Positions 1 to 8,018 are shown, counted from the stretch's first letter. The stretch is 64,000 bases of DNA from Staphylococcus delphini (GCF_900636325.1 NZ_LR134263.1:806001-870000); one strand, 5' to 3'. Numbers and translations: made by a program. The notes: generated by a model from the letters alone, not told the origin.

Positions 1-1
1 T

Positions 2-283
2 GAAGTGTCGAATTCTACACCGAATAATGTTGAAACGATGGCATATCACATCAATAAAGGTACAGGTATTGAAGAAATGTGCGCGCATTACAATATCGCA
101 ATATCGGATACGCTAGTCATTGGAGATAGCGATAACGACCGGACGATGTTTGAAAAAGGTGCTGTAACTGTGGCGATGACCAACGCTGCACCACATATTA
201 AAGCAATGACAGATTATGAAACAGATGTCGACAACAATGCAGACGGGGCAGCACAATTTCTTAAAAAGTATTTATTGAAATAA
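2..283 (+). CDS. Cof-like HAD-family phosphatase, C-terminal end (5' truncated by window)
   Basis: This is the last 93 codons of a haloacid dehalogenase-type hydrolase; the frame is open to the left edge, so the start lies outside the window. The stretch VIGDSDNDRTMFEKG carries the late HAD motif (GDSxND) whose acidic residues hold Mg2+, and the following V-AMTNA segment with a trailing helical tail is typical of the Cof/YwpJ branch that dephosphorylates small sugar or nucleotide phosphates. The substrate cannot be told from this fragment. A strong terminator follows about 27 bases after the stop, so this is the last gene of its transcript. Confidence 0.85.
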   Translation, partial: EVSNSTPNNVETMAYHINKGTGIEEMCAHYNIAISDTLVIGDSDNDRTMFEKGAVTVAMTNAAPHIKAMTDYETDVDNNADGAAQFLKKYLLK

Positions 284-309
284 TGACCTCAAAAAACAAT
301 CCAAACATG

Positions 310-352
310 AAAAACCATCAGACAACAACACAACAACGTTTGATGGTTTTTT
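310..352 (+). terminator. Rho-independent terminator after the HAD gene
   Basis: An 11-base arm AAAAACCATCA pairs with TGATGGTTTTT across a loop of about 20 bases and runs into a T tract. It ends the HAD gene transcript. Confidence 0.75.
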
Positions 353-494
353 ACGTAAAAAGAGCCCGAGATACAAAAACATCTCAGACCCTTTCAAAAA
401 TTCACTGTGTGTAATGAATCCATCATAAAAGTTTTAGCACAGTGATGCATAGGACAAAACTTTTGTAATGATATAAAAGTTCAAGATTCAAAAA

Positions 495-757
495 TTTTGA
501 TGCTTTCAACTTTTTATTGTAAAAGGATGCCCTCATTGATTTACAGACTTTGTTACCTCATTGCTAAAATAGGCGAGACGCCTAAGGGATCAGCTGGACC
601 GGCAAATCCACCAACGCTTCAACAAATGCAACATTAAAATCAAAGTGTTGGTTAGTTATAGGTCCAGCCCCTAGGAAAGCAAGCCTATGATAGCAATGAT
701 AAAAGTCAAAATGGTTATCAATGAGGGCAATTTTATTAATATTTCAATGATATGCTA
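495..757. repeat. Short, internally different member of the dispersed structured repeat family
   Basis: About 260 bases with ends like those of the large repeats near 16.7 and 20.2 kb: a TTTTGATGC...GATGCCCTC left end and a GAGGGCAATTTT...GATATGC right end. The arms are inverted repeats (CCCTCATTGAT near 530 against ATCAATGAGGG near 718; TCATTGCTA against TAGCAATGA; CTGGACC against GGTCCAG; ACCAACGCTT against AAGTGTTGGT), so the element could fold into one long imperfect hairpin. Inside, near 662-676, the string AGCCCCTAGGAAAGC is the reverse complement of a motif in the large copies. The right end lies just beyond the stop codon of the minus-strand membrane protein gene, so it may also act as a 3' end structure. 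No coding capacity is seen. Confidence 0.55.
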
Positions 758-761
758 AATT

Positions 762-1667
762 TTAAACATGTTCTTCTTTACGTCCGCGGCGCACAAAATA
801 TTGAACCGCCGTACCAATAATCAATAAATAAACAACATAACGAAGCAATAAGAAGACAACGTTTAAAACCATCATTAAATAATACGCCAAGTTTTGCGAC
901 ATATGTGCCAAACTTTGTTGAATTAAGAAATTAATCGGCTCATTTAAAATAATAAAGATTAAGTTCAGTAATAAAATACTGATAAAGAAGCGGAAAAATG
1001 TGCGATTACCATTTTTAAAGCCAGACCACGCTTCTTTAAAGTGTGATTTGATCGTTCTTGAGGCATCTTCATTCACTGATACTGCAATGTTTGTAATGAA
1101 AAGACCTGCAAACCAAACGACGATACTTAATACGAATGAAATCAGTACAATTAGGATGCTGACGATGAATTGTAAAACGCCTTGTCCGAGTCCTGTACCA
1201 CTCACCCAGTTGAAAATCTGTTGAATGAGAAATGTCATCCCCGCATTCACTAAAGCATAAATAATGGCCATAACGACGATAAAGAGCAATGTTAAAATAC
1301 CAAGAATAACGGTTTTGCCCCAAACGCCTCTTCTGAATGCACGGAATAAATCTTTCCAGCGTGCTTTTGTCGTATCTAAAATACTGTGATGAATGGCGCT
1401 AATGACACCGACAAAAAATGGGAATATCAGCATTGCGAATAAACAAATCGTTAAAAGTATTGCGCCAACCATCATTAAAATCAAGGTTGTTAAATTTTGT
1501 TGCCCTGTCAACATCGACATTTGCCATACTTGTAATAAAAGATTGTATGGTGACATGGCTAATATTGTCAGTAATAATAATATTGCAAAACCAATCAAAG
1601 CAATTCCGAATAATTTAGGTTTTTGATTTTGCGTATTGTGCCAAAATAGTTTCGTAAATGTAAACAA
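762..1667 (-). CDS. Multi-pass membrane protein of unknown function
   Basis: A polytopic membrane protein of about 301 residues with roughly six hydrophobic helices separated by short basic loops; the C terminus ends in a charged RRGRKEEHV tail. The best ribosome site (AAAGGAG) is followed 8-9 bases later by a TTG codon at 1667, giving MFTFTKLFWHN at the N terminus; an upstream ATG at 1688 would lie over that ribosome site, so TTG is preferred. The layout, with an amphipathic middle and six to seven helices, resembles families of uncharacterised Firmicute membrane proteins. It is divergent from the FadR-type regulator gene, with which it shares a 185-base gap, so the regulator may control it. 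No function is proposed. Confidence 0.75.
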   Translation of the reverse strand: MFTFTKLFWHNTQNQKPKLFGIALIGFAILLLLTILAMSPYNLLLQVWQMSMLTGQQNLTTLILMMVGAILLTICLFAMLIFPFFVGVISAIHHSILDTTKARWKDLFRAFRRGVWGKTVILGILTLLFIVVMAIIYALVNAGMTFLIQQIFNWVSGTGLGQGVLQFIVSILIVLISFVLSIVVWFAGLFITNIAVSVNEDASRTIKSHFKEAWSGFKNGNRTFFRFFISILLLNLIFIILNEPINFLIQQSLAHMSQNLAYYLMMVLNVVFLLLRYVVYLLIIGTAVQYFVRRGRKEEHV

Positions 1668-1800
1668 CTGTGAGCACTCCTTTCGCATATACACAACATT
1701 ATCAAAAATCGGTATCGTTTGAAAATAAAAAAGGGCAAAAATGGATTCAATTTTTGCTTAAAATGTAAAATTATTGTCAAGCATGCTCACAATATTCAAG

Positions 1801-1814
1801 TGAAAGCGCTACTT
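1801..1814 (+). promoter_or_regulatory. Weak candidate cre (CcpA) site ahead of the GntR gene
   Basis: TGAAAGCGCTACTT matches the left half and centre of the cre consensus TGWAANCGNTNWCA but not its right end (11 of 14). It sits about 40 bases upstream of the regulator start codon. The match could be chance. Confidence 0.25.
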
Positions 1815-1852
1815 TTTTGATAAAATAATATCGAAGGGTTGTGGAGGCGTAA

Positions 1853-2557
1853 ATGAAGATTTCAAATCAAAAAATATATGAGCAAATTGCAGACATTTTG
1901 ATCCAACAAATTGAAGATGGCGTGTTAAAAGAGGGCGACCGCTTACCTTCAATTCAAAAGTTGGCAGCAGAGTATGGGGTGAGTAATGCGTCGATACGTG
2001 AAGCACTGAATGCATTGCGTATCATCGGATTGATTGATATTAAACATGGGTATGGCACTTTCGTTAAGCAAAAACAGCCACTCCTGTTTGATTTTACCTC
2101 GCAAGCACTTACACAAAAAAGGGTGCGTGAAATATTAGAATTGCGTGAAGTGGTAGAAGTTGCGACGGCGAAATTGGCCGCTTCAAGACGAACAGAAGAA
2201 GAAATTCAAGTGATGGAAGAAGCTTTAGATGAGATGAACAAGGCTATTGAACGCCATCAATCTGGAGAAGAAGCGGATTTGAAATTTCATCTAGCTATCG
2301 CGAAAGCATCGGATAATCATTTGTTGTACGAGTTGTTGAATAATATCGCGGACTTGATTCAACAGACGATGAAAGGGACACGTCACATTTATATTTATAG
2401 TCGACAAAAGACGATGGAAAAATTAATGGAAGAGCATAGTGTCATTTTAGAAGCGATTAAAAATAAAGACAGTGAAGCATCTGCAAACTTGATGACGGCG
2501 CACTTAGCTGAAATTCGTCAAACGCTCGTGGAAAATTATATCGTCAATGAGCATTAA
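1853..2557 (+). CDS. GntR/FadR-family transcriptional regulator with FCD domain
   Basis: A 234-residue repressor-type protein. Residues 1-72 form a winged helix-turn-helix of the GntR family (LPSIQKLAAEYGVSNASIREAL followed by the wing HGYGTF). Residues 90-225 form an all-helical FCD ligand domain; D142, H146, H195 and H217 stand where FCD proteins bind a metal ion that helps hold a small carboxylate or sugar acid. The start has a ribosome site (GTGGAGG) eight bases away. It is divergent from the membrane protein gene at 762-1667, and GntR genes often control their divergent neighbour, so that is the most likely target; this is inference. A hairpin with T-rich tail follows the stop. The effector is unknown. 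Confidence 0.88.
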   Translation: MKISNQKIYEQIADILIQQIEDGVLKEGDRLPSIQKLAAEYGVSNASIREALNALRIIGLIDIKHGYGTFVKQKQPLLFDFTSQALTQKRVREILELREVVEVATAKLAASRRTEEEIQVMEEALDEMNKAIERHQSGEEADLKFHLAIAKASDNHLLYELLNNIADLIQQTMKGTRHIYIYSRQKTMEKLMEEHSVILEAIKNKDSEASANLMTAHLAEIRQTLVENYIVNEH

Positions 2558-2638
2558 AGATGAAGATGCGTGGATATGAAATCAACGTAACGAAATAATA
2601 GAAAATAAAATATCCGATATGAACGGTAAAGTGTTTTG

Positions 2639-2682
2639 GATTTTAGAAAACTGTACACTTTCTAAAATCTGAAGCGCTTTTA
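2639..2682 (+). terminator. Probable terminator after the FadR-type gene
   Basis: The arms GATTTTAGAAA and TTTCTAAAATC are perfectly complementary across a 9-base loop and are followed by a T-rich stretch. The T tract is interrupted, so termination may be partial. Confidence 0.5.
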
Positions 2683-2691
2683 TTTTAGATG

Positions 2692-2963
2692 TGTTACAAT
2701 GACAATAGATTAATGTGCTATTTTGTTGCGTCATGACATTGACTGTCTGGTGCGCAATAGAATCCTTTTATGTTTTACTGGAGTCGGTGATAGCTCAATT
2801 GAAAACGTGCTGACATTTGAGCTGATTTCAATTTAAGTTATCCAAGTCGGGATGGCACGATGAAATCTATACGTATATCAGATTTCTATGTCACGCCCAA
2901 AAATGATATCTAACATACATAATGAATATGAGTAAACTATGAAAGAATGAGAGGTGATCCCCA
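2692..2963 (+). promoter_or_regulatory. Extended -10 promoter and long structured leader of manA
   Basis: TGTTACAAT at 2692-2700 is an extended -10 element and would start a leader of about 255 bases before the manA ATG. The leader contains three inverted repeats: about 2724-2757 (TTGCG...CGCAA with further pairing inside), about 2793-2822 (AGCTCAA...TTGAGCT) and about 2857-2897 (GGCACGATGAAATCT...AGATTTCTATGTCACGCC, imperfect). The string GGGATGGCACG in the last part recalls a T-box core but departs from it at key positions, and no T tract follows. It may be a regulatory leader of unknown type. Confidence 0.4.
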
Positions 2964-3902
2964 ATGCCATTAATACTCGAACCAGTGTTTCAAGAAAGAA
3001 TTTGGGGTGGAACAAATCTCGCACAATTTGGTTATGATTTACCGAGTGACCATACCGGGGAAGTATGGGGAATTTCAGCTCATCCACATGGTGCGAATCG
3101 CATTTTAAATGGCCCTTTTAAAGGACAGACATTAGATGAGGTGTGGGAAAATCAACCGAAATTGTTCGGTGAATTTCCGACAAAGAAATTTCCATTATTA
3201 ACAAAAATATTAGATGCGACAGAAAAGTTATCTGTCCAAGTGCATCCAGATGATACGTATGCCTACGAACATGAAAATGGTGAATATGGCAAAACGGAAT
3301 GTTGGTATATTCTTGATGCCAAACAAGGTGCTGAAATTATTTATGGCACACACGCAGACTCGCACGAAGCGTTAAATGAGATGCTAGAGCGCCGTGAATT
3401 TGAGCGTTTGTTTAAGCGTGTGCCTGTACATAAAGGTGATTTTTTCTTTGTACCTGCTGGAACGGTGCATGGAATTGGTGATGGCATTATGATTTTAGAG
3501 ACGCAACAGTCATCGGATACGACTTATCGCATTTATGATTATGATCGCGTGGATCAAGAGGGCAAGAAGCGCGAACTTCATCTTGAAAAATGTAAGGATG
3601 TTATTCAAATTGGTGATGAAAGTCCGAATGTCATTCCACAAACGGAAGTTATCGAAAATCACAAATGTACGATTTTTGTACAAAACCACTTTTTTACAGT
3701 CGCGAAATGGGAAATTAGTGGAACTTTGAATTATATGAAGCCTCGAGAGTTTGTATTAGTCTCTGTGCTTGAAGGGCAAGGGCAACTCATTTCTGATGGC
3801 GAAATTTATGATATTCAAAAAGGGAACCATTTAATTTTAACAGCAGAAGATTTAGATAACGTATTTGAAGGTGACTTTACGCTGATGGTGAGTTACGTCT
3901 AA
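2964..3902 (+). CDS. manA: Mannose-6-phosphate isomerase, class I
   Basis: This 312-residue enzyme interconverts mannose 6-phosphate and fructose 6-phosphate, linking mannose use and mannosylated precursors to glycolysis in the cytoplasm. It has the cupin fold of the short Bacillus-type class I enzymes. Zinc ligands are visible as Q92 and H94 (SVQVHPDD), E112 (KTECWYI) and H169 (PAGTVHGIG). The ATG has a good ribosome site (GAGAGGTGATC). It is followed 16 bases later by a small membrane protein gene, so the two are probably cotranscribed. Its unusually long upstream leader suggests control at RNA level. The length is normal for staphylococcal Pmi. Confidence 0.95.
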   Translation: MPLILEPVFQERIWGGTNLAQFGYDLPSDHTGEVWGISAHPHGANRILNGPFKGQTLDEVWENQPKLFGEFPTKKFPLLTKILDATEKLSVQVHPDDTYAYEHENGEYGKTECWYILDAKQGAEIIYGTHADSHEALNEMLERREFERLFKRVPVHKGDFFFVPAGTVHGIGDGIMILETQQSSDTTYRIYDYDRVDQEGKKRELHLEKCKDVIQIGDESPNVIPQTEVIENHKCTIFVQNHFFTVAKWEISGTLNYMKPREFVLVSVLEGQGQLISDGEIYDIQKGNHLILTAEDLDNVFEGDFTLMVSYV

Positions 3903-3918
3903 AGAATAGGAGATTGTT

Positions 3919-4155
3919 ATGAAAATTGGACTGTATATCGCATTGATTTGTGGCATAGTGGCAGGCGCAACGATTTTCTTTCAAGCGCCGCTATTTCCGT
4001 CTCTGATTTTTCCGATTATCATTGGAATGGTAGGCATCATTGCGACGTTATGGACTTTACCTCAAAGTGACATTAGCCCGATGTTAAAGCTCGGCGGTAT
4101 TATGATTAATTTATTTCCAGTAGTTGCTGGCCTATTTCAACTCATGAACGGATAA
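3919..4155 (+). CDS. Small hydrophobic membrane protein
   Basis: A 78-residue protein made almost entirely of three hydrophobic segments (about residues 4-20, 24-44 and 55-75) with a short polar linker PQSDIS between the second and third. It starts 16 bases after manA with its own ribosome site (AGGAGATTGTT) and ends before a 76-base gap to the EVE gene. It looks like a conserved staphylococcal hypothetical protein; I do not recognise a function. Cotranscription with manA is likely from the spacing. Confidence 0.75.
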   Translation: MKIGLYIALICGIVAGATIFFQAPLFPSLIFPIIIGMVGIIATLWTLPQSDISPMLKLGGIMINLFPVVAGLFQLMNG

Positions 4156-4231
4156 AAAAGCATTGTTGTTTGCTGACAATACTTTTATAATAAATGAGAT
4201 AAAATAATTAAAAAGGAGATACATTGTTACC

Positions 4232-5596
4232 ATGACAGCAGAAACGAATTATTTTTGGCTGAATTGTGGTTATAATCGATGGAATCACAATGAACCACTC
4301 GTTGGACAAAAAACAGTATTTGAATCAGGAGCACAGTTTAATCCAACACAAGGGTTTCGTGCTTTTAAACAAGCCAAAGTCGGTGATAGAGTCATCTTCT
4401 ACCAAGTGCAAACAGATGCCGGTTTACTCGGTTGGGGTGAGATTACCAATGTTCAAACAGGGGCGCAAAATAAAATACATGTTGAGTTCAAATTTGTTGA
4501 AACATTTAAAGCATTAACGACAGATTATTTGAAAAGAAGTGAACCGCTAGAATTTCGCATGAACAATATGAAAGAAACATTGTTCAATAAGATTTCTTAT
4601 GATGAATTTGAATTGATTAAAGGGCTAGGGAGCGGTGACATTTCTATTCCACGATACTTTTTTATGGCGGAAACTGAAAACTTTGAACCCGATGAAACGT
4701 ATACGATCTATACACACACGATTAATGGGATTAAAAGAAATGGCTATCATCATTACACACAATTAGAAGTCGGTGATCAGATTGTCATTTACAACCGTTT
4801 TTCTAATCAATCTGTCATCGGTCGTGCAGAAGTCGCACATCATATTCATACGAGACCACCAGAAGCGGGTAGAACGAACAGCACAGCGATTGAAATTCGT
4901 TACATAGAAGATATTCCGCCTGTCAGTTTGATGACATTAAACAAGCATCCGAAACTGAAGAATCTGTACTTCTTACAAGAAAATGCGAAACAAGCTATTG
5001 CCAGTCTGACGCCAACGCAATTCGATGCGATTATGGAAATGAGTGAAAATGATGGCTTGAAAGGGCAATTTGAAGCCGTGACACATACAGAAGATGGTCA
5101 ACTAGGCGATGACATTAAACCGTTCATTTTATTATTAGCGCACGATAAAGCAGAGGGGTTAACATCAGCTAAAACGCTTGTTGAAAAAGCCAACGCCGCA
5201 TCAGTCATTACAGTGGGGCATCCTGACTTTTCTGAAGAGATGTTGTACGGCAGATATTTACCTAATGATGCGGGTGCATTGTACTATAGAGAAGGCTTTA
5301 TTACAGAGCTCATGCCTAAAACGGATCGTCAATTTTTAGTCATTGATCAATTTGAACGTATCGATGCAGATATTTTTCAAACGTACATTAATGTCTTAGA
5401 AGGGCATGAAGTGACGTTACCACGTTATAACAAAAATGGCACTATGGTGAAATGGAGTAGGGAGAAAGACTCATTTTATCGATTTAATCCGCATTGGCAC
5501 ATTGTAGGCGTGACGTATTTAACGCCACAAGAAGTGAAAGCGAAGTATTCGGCTCAATTTTTGAAATATACACGTATTGTACAAGTGAAGCATTAG
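4232..5596 (+). CDS. Double EVE-domain protein with a degenerate McrB-like AAA+ domain
   Basis: A 454-residue protein in three parts. Residues 5-130 read as an EVE (PUA-like) domain: YFWLNCGYNRWN, KVGDRVIFYQ and LGWGEIT fit the family, which reads modified bases in DNA or RNA. Residues 140-270 repeat the pattern (YFFMAET, EVGDQIVIYN, VIGRAEV). Residues 295-454 align by eye with the McrB-type GTPase core but the catalytic parts are worn away: FILLLAHDKAEGLTSAKTL sits where the P-loop should be with no GxxxxGKT, VIDQFERID replaces the Walker B IDEINR, and HIVGVTYLT replaces the GTMN nucleotide sensor. The pattern YGRYLP...YYREGF...VLEGHEVTLP still follows McrB. No mcrC lies nearby. It is probably a nucleic-acid binder without NTPase activity; its role is unknown. 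A ribosome site (AAAGGAG) lies 13 bases upstream of the ATG. Confidence 0.7.
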   Translation: MTAETNYFWLNCGYNRWNHNEPLVGQKTVFESGAQFNPTQGFRAFKQAKVGDRVIFYQVQTDAGLLGWGEITNVQTGAQNKIHVEFKFVETFKALTTDYLKRSEPLEFRMNNMKETLFNKISYDEFELIKGLGSGDISIPRYFFMAETENFEPDETYTIYTHTINGIKRNGYHHYTQLEVGDQIVIYNRFSNQSVIGRAEVAHHIHTRPPEAGRTNSTAIEIRYIEDIPPVSLMTLNKHPKLKNLYFLQENAKQAIASLTPTQFDAIMEMSENDGLKGQFEAVTHTEDGQLGDDIKPFILLLAHDKAEGLTSAKTLVEKANAASVITVGHPDFSEEMLYGRYLPNDAGALYYREGFITELMPKTDRQFLVIDQFERIDADIFQTYINVLEGHEVTLPRYNKNGTMVKWSREKDSFYRFNPHWHIVGVTYLTPQEVKAKYSAQFLKYTRIVQVKH

Positions 5597-5599
5597 TGA

Positions 5600-5635
5600 A
5601 AAAAGACATTCGGTTGAGAGGCTGAATGTCTTTTT
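5600..5635 (+). terminator. Terminator after the EVE gene
   Basis: AAAAAGACATTC pairs with GAATGTCTTTTT across a loop of about 12 bases. The T run makes it a terminator for the plus-strand gene, and the A run makes it usable for the small minus-strand gene too. Confidence 0.85.
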
Positions 5636-5669
5636 AATCTTTATAGACTAAGGGCATACAAAAGTTGCT

Positions 5670-5786
5670 TTAACCTAAAATTTTATAGCCGCCTAGTAAG
5701 TAACATACTGTAAATAAAATCAAAGGCGCAAAAATAAATAACAACGCCAAATACAACTTCCAATCTATATTTTTTAGACGAGCCAT
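5670..5786 (-). CDS. 38-residue single-span membrane peptide
   Basis: A short gene on the minus strand. The ATG at 5786 is preceded by GAAGGTGG at a normal distance. The peptide begins MARLKNIDWKLYLALL, continues as one hydrophobic helix of about 22 residues (LALLFIFAPLILFTVCYLL) and ends GGYKILG. The basic N terminus and the single span predict an N-inside membrane peptide. The bidirectional terminator at 5600-5635 lies just beyond its stop. The ribosome site, clean hydrophobic profile and terminator make it a likely real gene. I do not recognise it; a small regulatory or toxin-like membrane peptide is possible but unproven. Confidence 0.6.
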   Translation of the reverse strand: MARLKNIDWKLYLALLFIFAPLILFTVCYLLGGYKILG

Positions 5787-5919
5787 AACATTTCCACCTT
5801 CACATTGATATTTTAATCGTACCAAATGTCTCATCATCATCCAATTAATAAAAAAATAATATAATCATTTCATGCTGAATGGTCATTTCACCGTGAGTAA
5901 TTTTTCTAACACCATTTCG

Positions 5920-5958
5920 TGAAATCGCTTTCTATAAAAACAGAAAAATGTGTATAAT
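5920..5958 (+). promoter_or_regulatory. cre site overlapping the nhaC promoter
   Basis: TGAAATCGCTTTCT at 5920-5933 matches 13 of 14 positions of the cre consensus TGWAANCGNTNWCA. A TATAAT -10 lies at 5953-5958, so the site covers the -35 position. CcpA bound here would repress nhaC when preferred sugars are present. The -35 itself is poor. Confidence 0.5.
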
Positions 5959-6065
5959 GATTTTTAAGGAAAAGTGAAAAATGATATTGAAGCATCCTAG
6001 TGCCTATCATATTATATTTATACACAATAAAGAATAAATATAAATCATAGGGGAGAGGGATTCAA

Positions 6066-7496
6066 ATGGAAAAGAAAGTCAAAGTTAAAAAAGATATCAG
6101 TGTATGGTACGCTTTGTTAACACTTGCGATTATGATTAGTGCGATGCTATACACAGTTGTTAAGCTTCAACAGCCGCCCCACCTGCCTTTATTAATTGGA
6201 ACATCTGTTGCGATTATCATTACAATGGCGCACGGTTATCGTTGGGAAGAAGTTGAAGAAATGATGTATAAAGGGATTCGTCATGCTTTACCCGCTGTCG
6301 TGATTATTATGCTCGTTGGTTTGATTATCGGGGCATGGATTGGCAGTGGTGTCGTTGCGGCAATGATTTACTACGGTTTAAAATTGATTTCCCCTACATA
6401 TTTCTTAGCTGTAGTCGTGGTCATTTGTGGTATCGTATCGTTAGCAATCGGCAGTAGTTGGTCTACGATGGCAACGGTCGGTGTGGCATCAATGGGTATC
6501 GGTATGAGTATGGGCTTGTCACCAGGTATGGTTGCAGGAGCAGTAATATCGGGCTCATATTTTGGTGATAAAATGAGCCCACTTTCAGATACGACCAACC
6601 TTGCCTCAGGATTAACGAATGTCGATTTATTTGAACATATTCGTCACATGTTTTATACGACAATTCCAGGTTTGTTGATTTCATTAATTATTTTCTTTGT
6701 GATGGGACAAATGTATGGCAGTGATCATTTAGAACAACAAAAAATTGATACGATTATGAACGGTATTCAAGATGCATTTGTCATTTCACCGTGGTTGTTG
6801 TTAATACCTCTCATTGTCATTGTTGCTGTTGCATTCAAAGTGCCAGCCATTCCAGCAATTGTTTTAGGGATTGTGTTAGGATTCTTTACCCAAATTTTTG
6901 TACAAGGCGATACACTCGTTAACGCGGTAAAAGTGTTACAGACAGGCTTTACAATCGATTCAGGTAATCAAACGATTGACGAATTGTTTAATCGTGGTGG
7001 TCTCGAATCGATGTTCTATACGATTTCGCTGACATTGGTTGCGATGACGTTCGGTGGCTTATTGGAATATTCTGGCATGTTAAAAGCGCTGATTTCTGTC
7101 GTATTAAAGTTTGCGAAAAATACAGGTTCATTGATTGCATCTGTTATCATTTCATGTGTCGGGACAAACTTATCTTGTTCTGAACAATATATTTCTATCA
7201 TCGTGCCGTCTCGGATGTATGTCTCAACATTTATTGATAAAGGACTCCACCCTAAAAATTTGTCACGTGCATTAGAAGATGGAGGAACGTTGACATCTGT
7301 ATTTGTCCCTTGGAATACGTGTGGTGTGTTTATCTTTACGACATTAGGCGTTTCTGTCAGTCAATACGGACCATTTGCGATATTGAACTTTATTGTGCCA
7401 ATTATTTCGATTATTTACGGCTTTACAGGTTTTAAAATTATTAAATTGTCACCAGCTGAAAAAACGTATTATCAACAACAAGAAGCAACAAATTAA
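6066..7496 (+). CDS. nhaC: Na+/H+ antiporter, NhaC family
   Basis: A 476-residue secondary transporter with about eleven to twelve membrane spans. The NhaC signature is visible in GSSWSTMATVGVASMGIGMSMG (about residues 140-160) followed by GSYFGDKMSPLSDTTNLAS, which is typical of NhaC and the related malate/lactate antiporter MleN. It would expel Na+ in exchange for H+, or exchange organic acids with Na+ and H+; family members differ in this and sequence alone does not decide. It starts after a strong ribosome site (GGGGAGAGGG). A good cre site overlaps its promoter, which would fit an organic-acid role or general carbon control. It has no close operon partner. Confidence 0.88.
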   Translation: MEKKVKVKKDISVWYALLTLAIMISAMLYTVVKLQQPPHLPLLIGTSVAIIITMAHGYRWEEVEEMMYKGIRHALPAVVIIMLVGLIIGAWIGSGVVAAMIYYGLKLISPTYFLAVVVVICGIVSLAIGSSWSTMATVGVASMGIGMSMGLSPGMVAGAVISGSYFGDKMSPLSDTTNLASGLTNVDLFEHIRHMFYTTIPGLLISLIIFFVMGQMYGSDHLEQQKIDTIMNGIQDAFVISPWLLLIPLIVIVAVAFKVPAIPAIVLGIVLGFFTQIFVQGDTLVNAVKVLQTGFTIDSGNQTIDELFNRGGLESMFYTISLTLVAMTFGGLLEYSGMLKALISVVLKFAKNTGSLIASVIISCVGTNLSCSEQYISIIVPSRMYVSTFIDKGLHPKNLSRALEDGGTLTSVFVPWNTCGVFIFTTLGVSVSQYGPFAILNFIVPIISIIYGFTGFKIIKLSPAEKTYYQQQEATN

Positions 7497-7559
7497 GCAA
7501 ACACTGAAAATGATATATGAAATGAAAAACGGGTATAATAACTAGAAAGAGGTGATGAT

Positions 7560-7964
7560 ATGCCAATCGTTTATTACGATGATCGTTGTATTTATTGTTA
7601 TAATTATGCCATTTGGTTAATACGTCATGGACTTTCTAGAAGTTATCAGTTTGTGCCGTTAAAAAGCACAGCAGGGGAGGCGTTGAAAAAAGCGCACCCT
7701 GAAGTGTTGGATTATAATAGTGTGGTACTCCAAGAAGGGGACCATCTCACATTTCAATCTACAGCGATTGCGAAATTGATTTTTACGTTAGATGGTTATA
7801 AGTGGTTAGCTGCATTACTGTGGCTCGTTCCAAAACCGTTGCGTAATTTAGGTTATCAATTGTTTGCGGATAACCGTGATAAAATGTGGAAAACGACTTG
7901 GGCCAAAGCCAATACCTATGAACAGTCTTTTTTTAAACAAACCCAAGTGCCTACAAAAGAATAA
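7560..7964 (+). CDS. DCC family thiol-disulfide oxidoreductase-like protein (DUF393)
   Basis: A 134-residue cytoplasmic protein of the DCC family. The N-terminal motif YYDDRCIYCYNYA contains the family's Asp and CxxC pair in a thioredoxin-like fold, followed by FVPLKSTAGEAL, the STAIAKLIF region and LVPKPLRNLGYQLFADNR, all in the family order. The biological substrate of these proteins is not established; a redox or thiol-binding role is inferred from the cysteines. It has its own ribosome site (AGAGGTGATGAT) and a strong terminator 16 bases after the stop, so it is probably monocistronic. Confidence 0.85.
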   Translation: MPIVYYDDRCIYCYNYAIWLIRHGLSRSYQFVPLKSTAGEALKKAHPEVLDYNSVVLQEGDHLTFQSTAIAKLIFTLDGYKWLAALLWLVPKPLRNLGYQLFADNRDKMWKTTWAKANTYEQSFFKQTQVPTKE

Positions 7965-7979
7965 CTAAACTAGTAAAAA

Positions 7980-8018
7980 CCCCGATAATGGCTTTCATGG
8001 TTATCGGGTCTTTTTTTA
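7980..8018 (+). terminator. Terminator after the DCC gene
   Basis: CCCGATAA pairs with TTATCGGG across about 12 bases and is followed by a T run. Confidence 0.88.

Noticed and set aside
2850-2900. T-box-like string GGGATGGCACG in the manA leader
   Set aside because: The T-box core needs TGGNACC with a preceding A/GGG and a downstream terminator. Here the core is TGGCACG, no T run follows, no stem I motifs were recognised, and manA is not an amino-acid-related gene.
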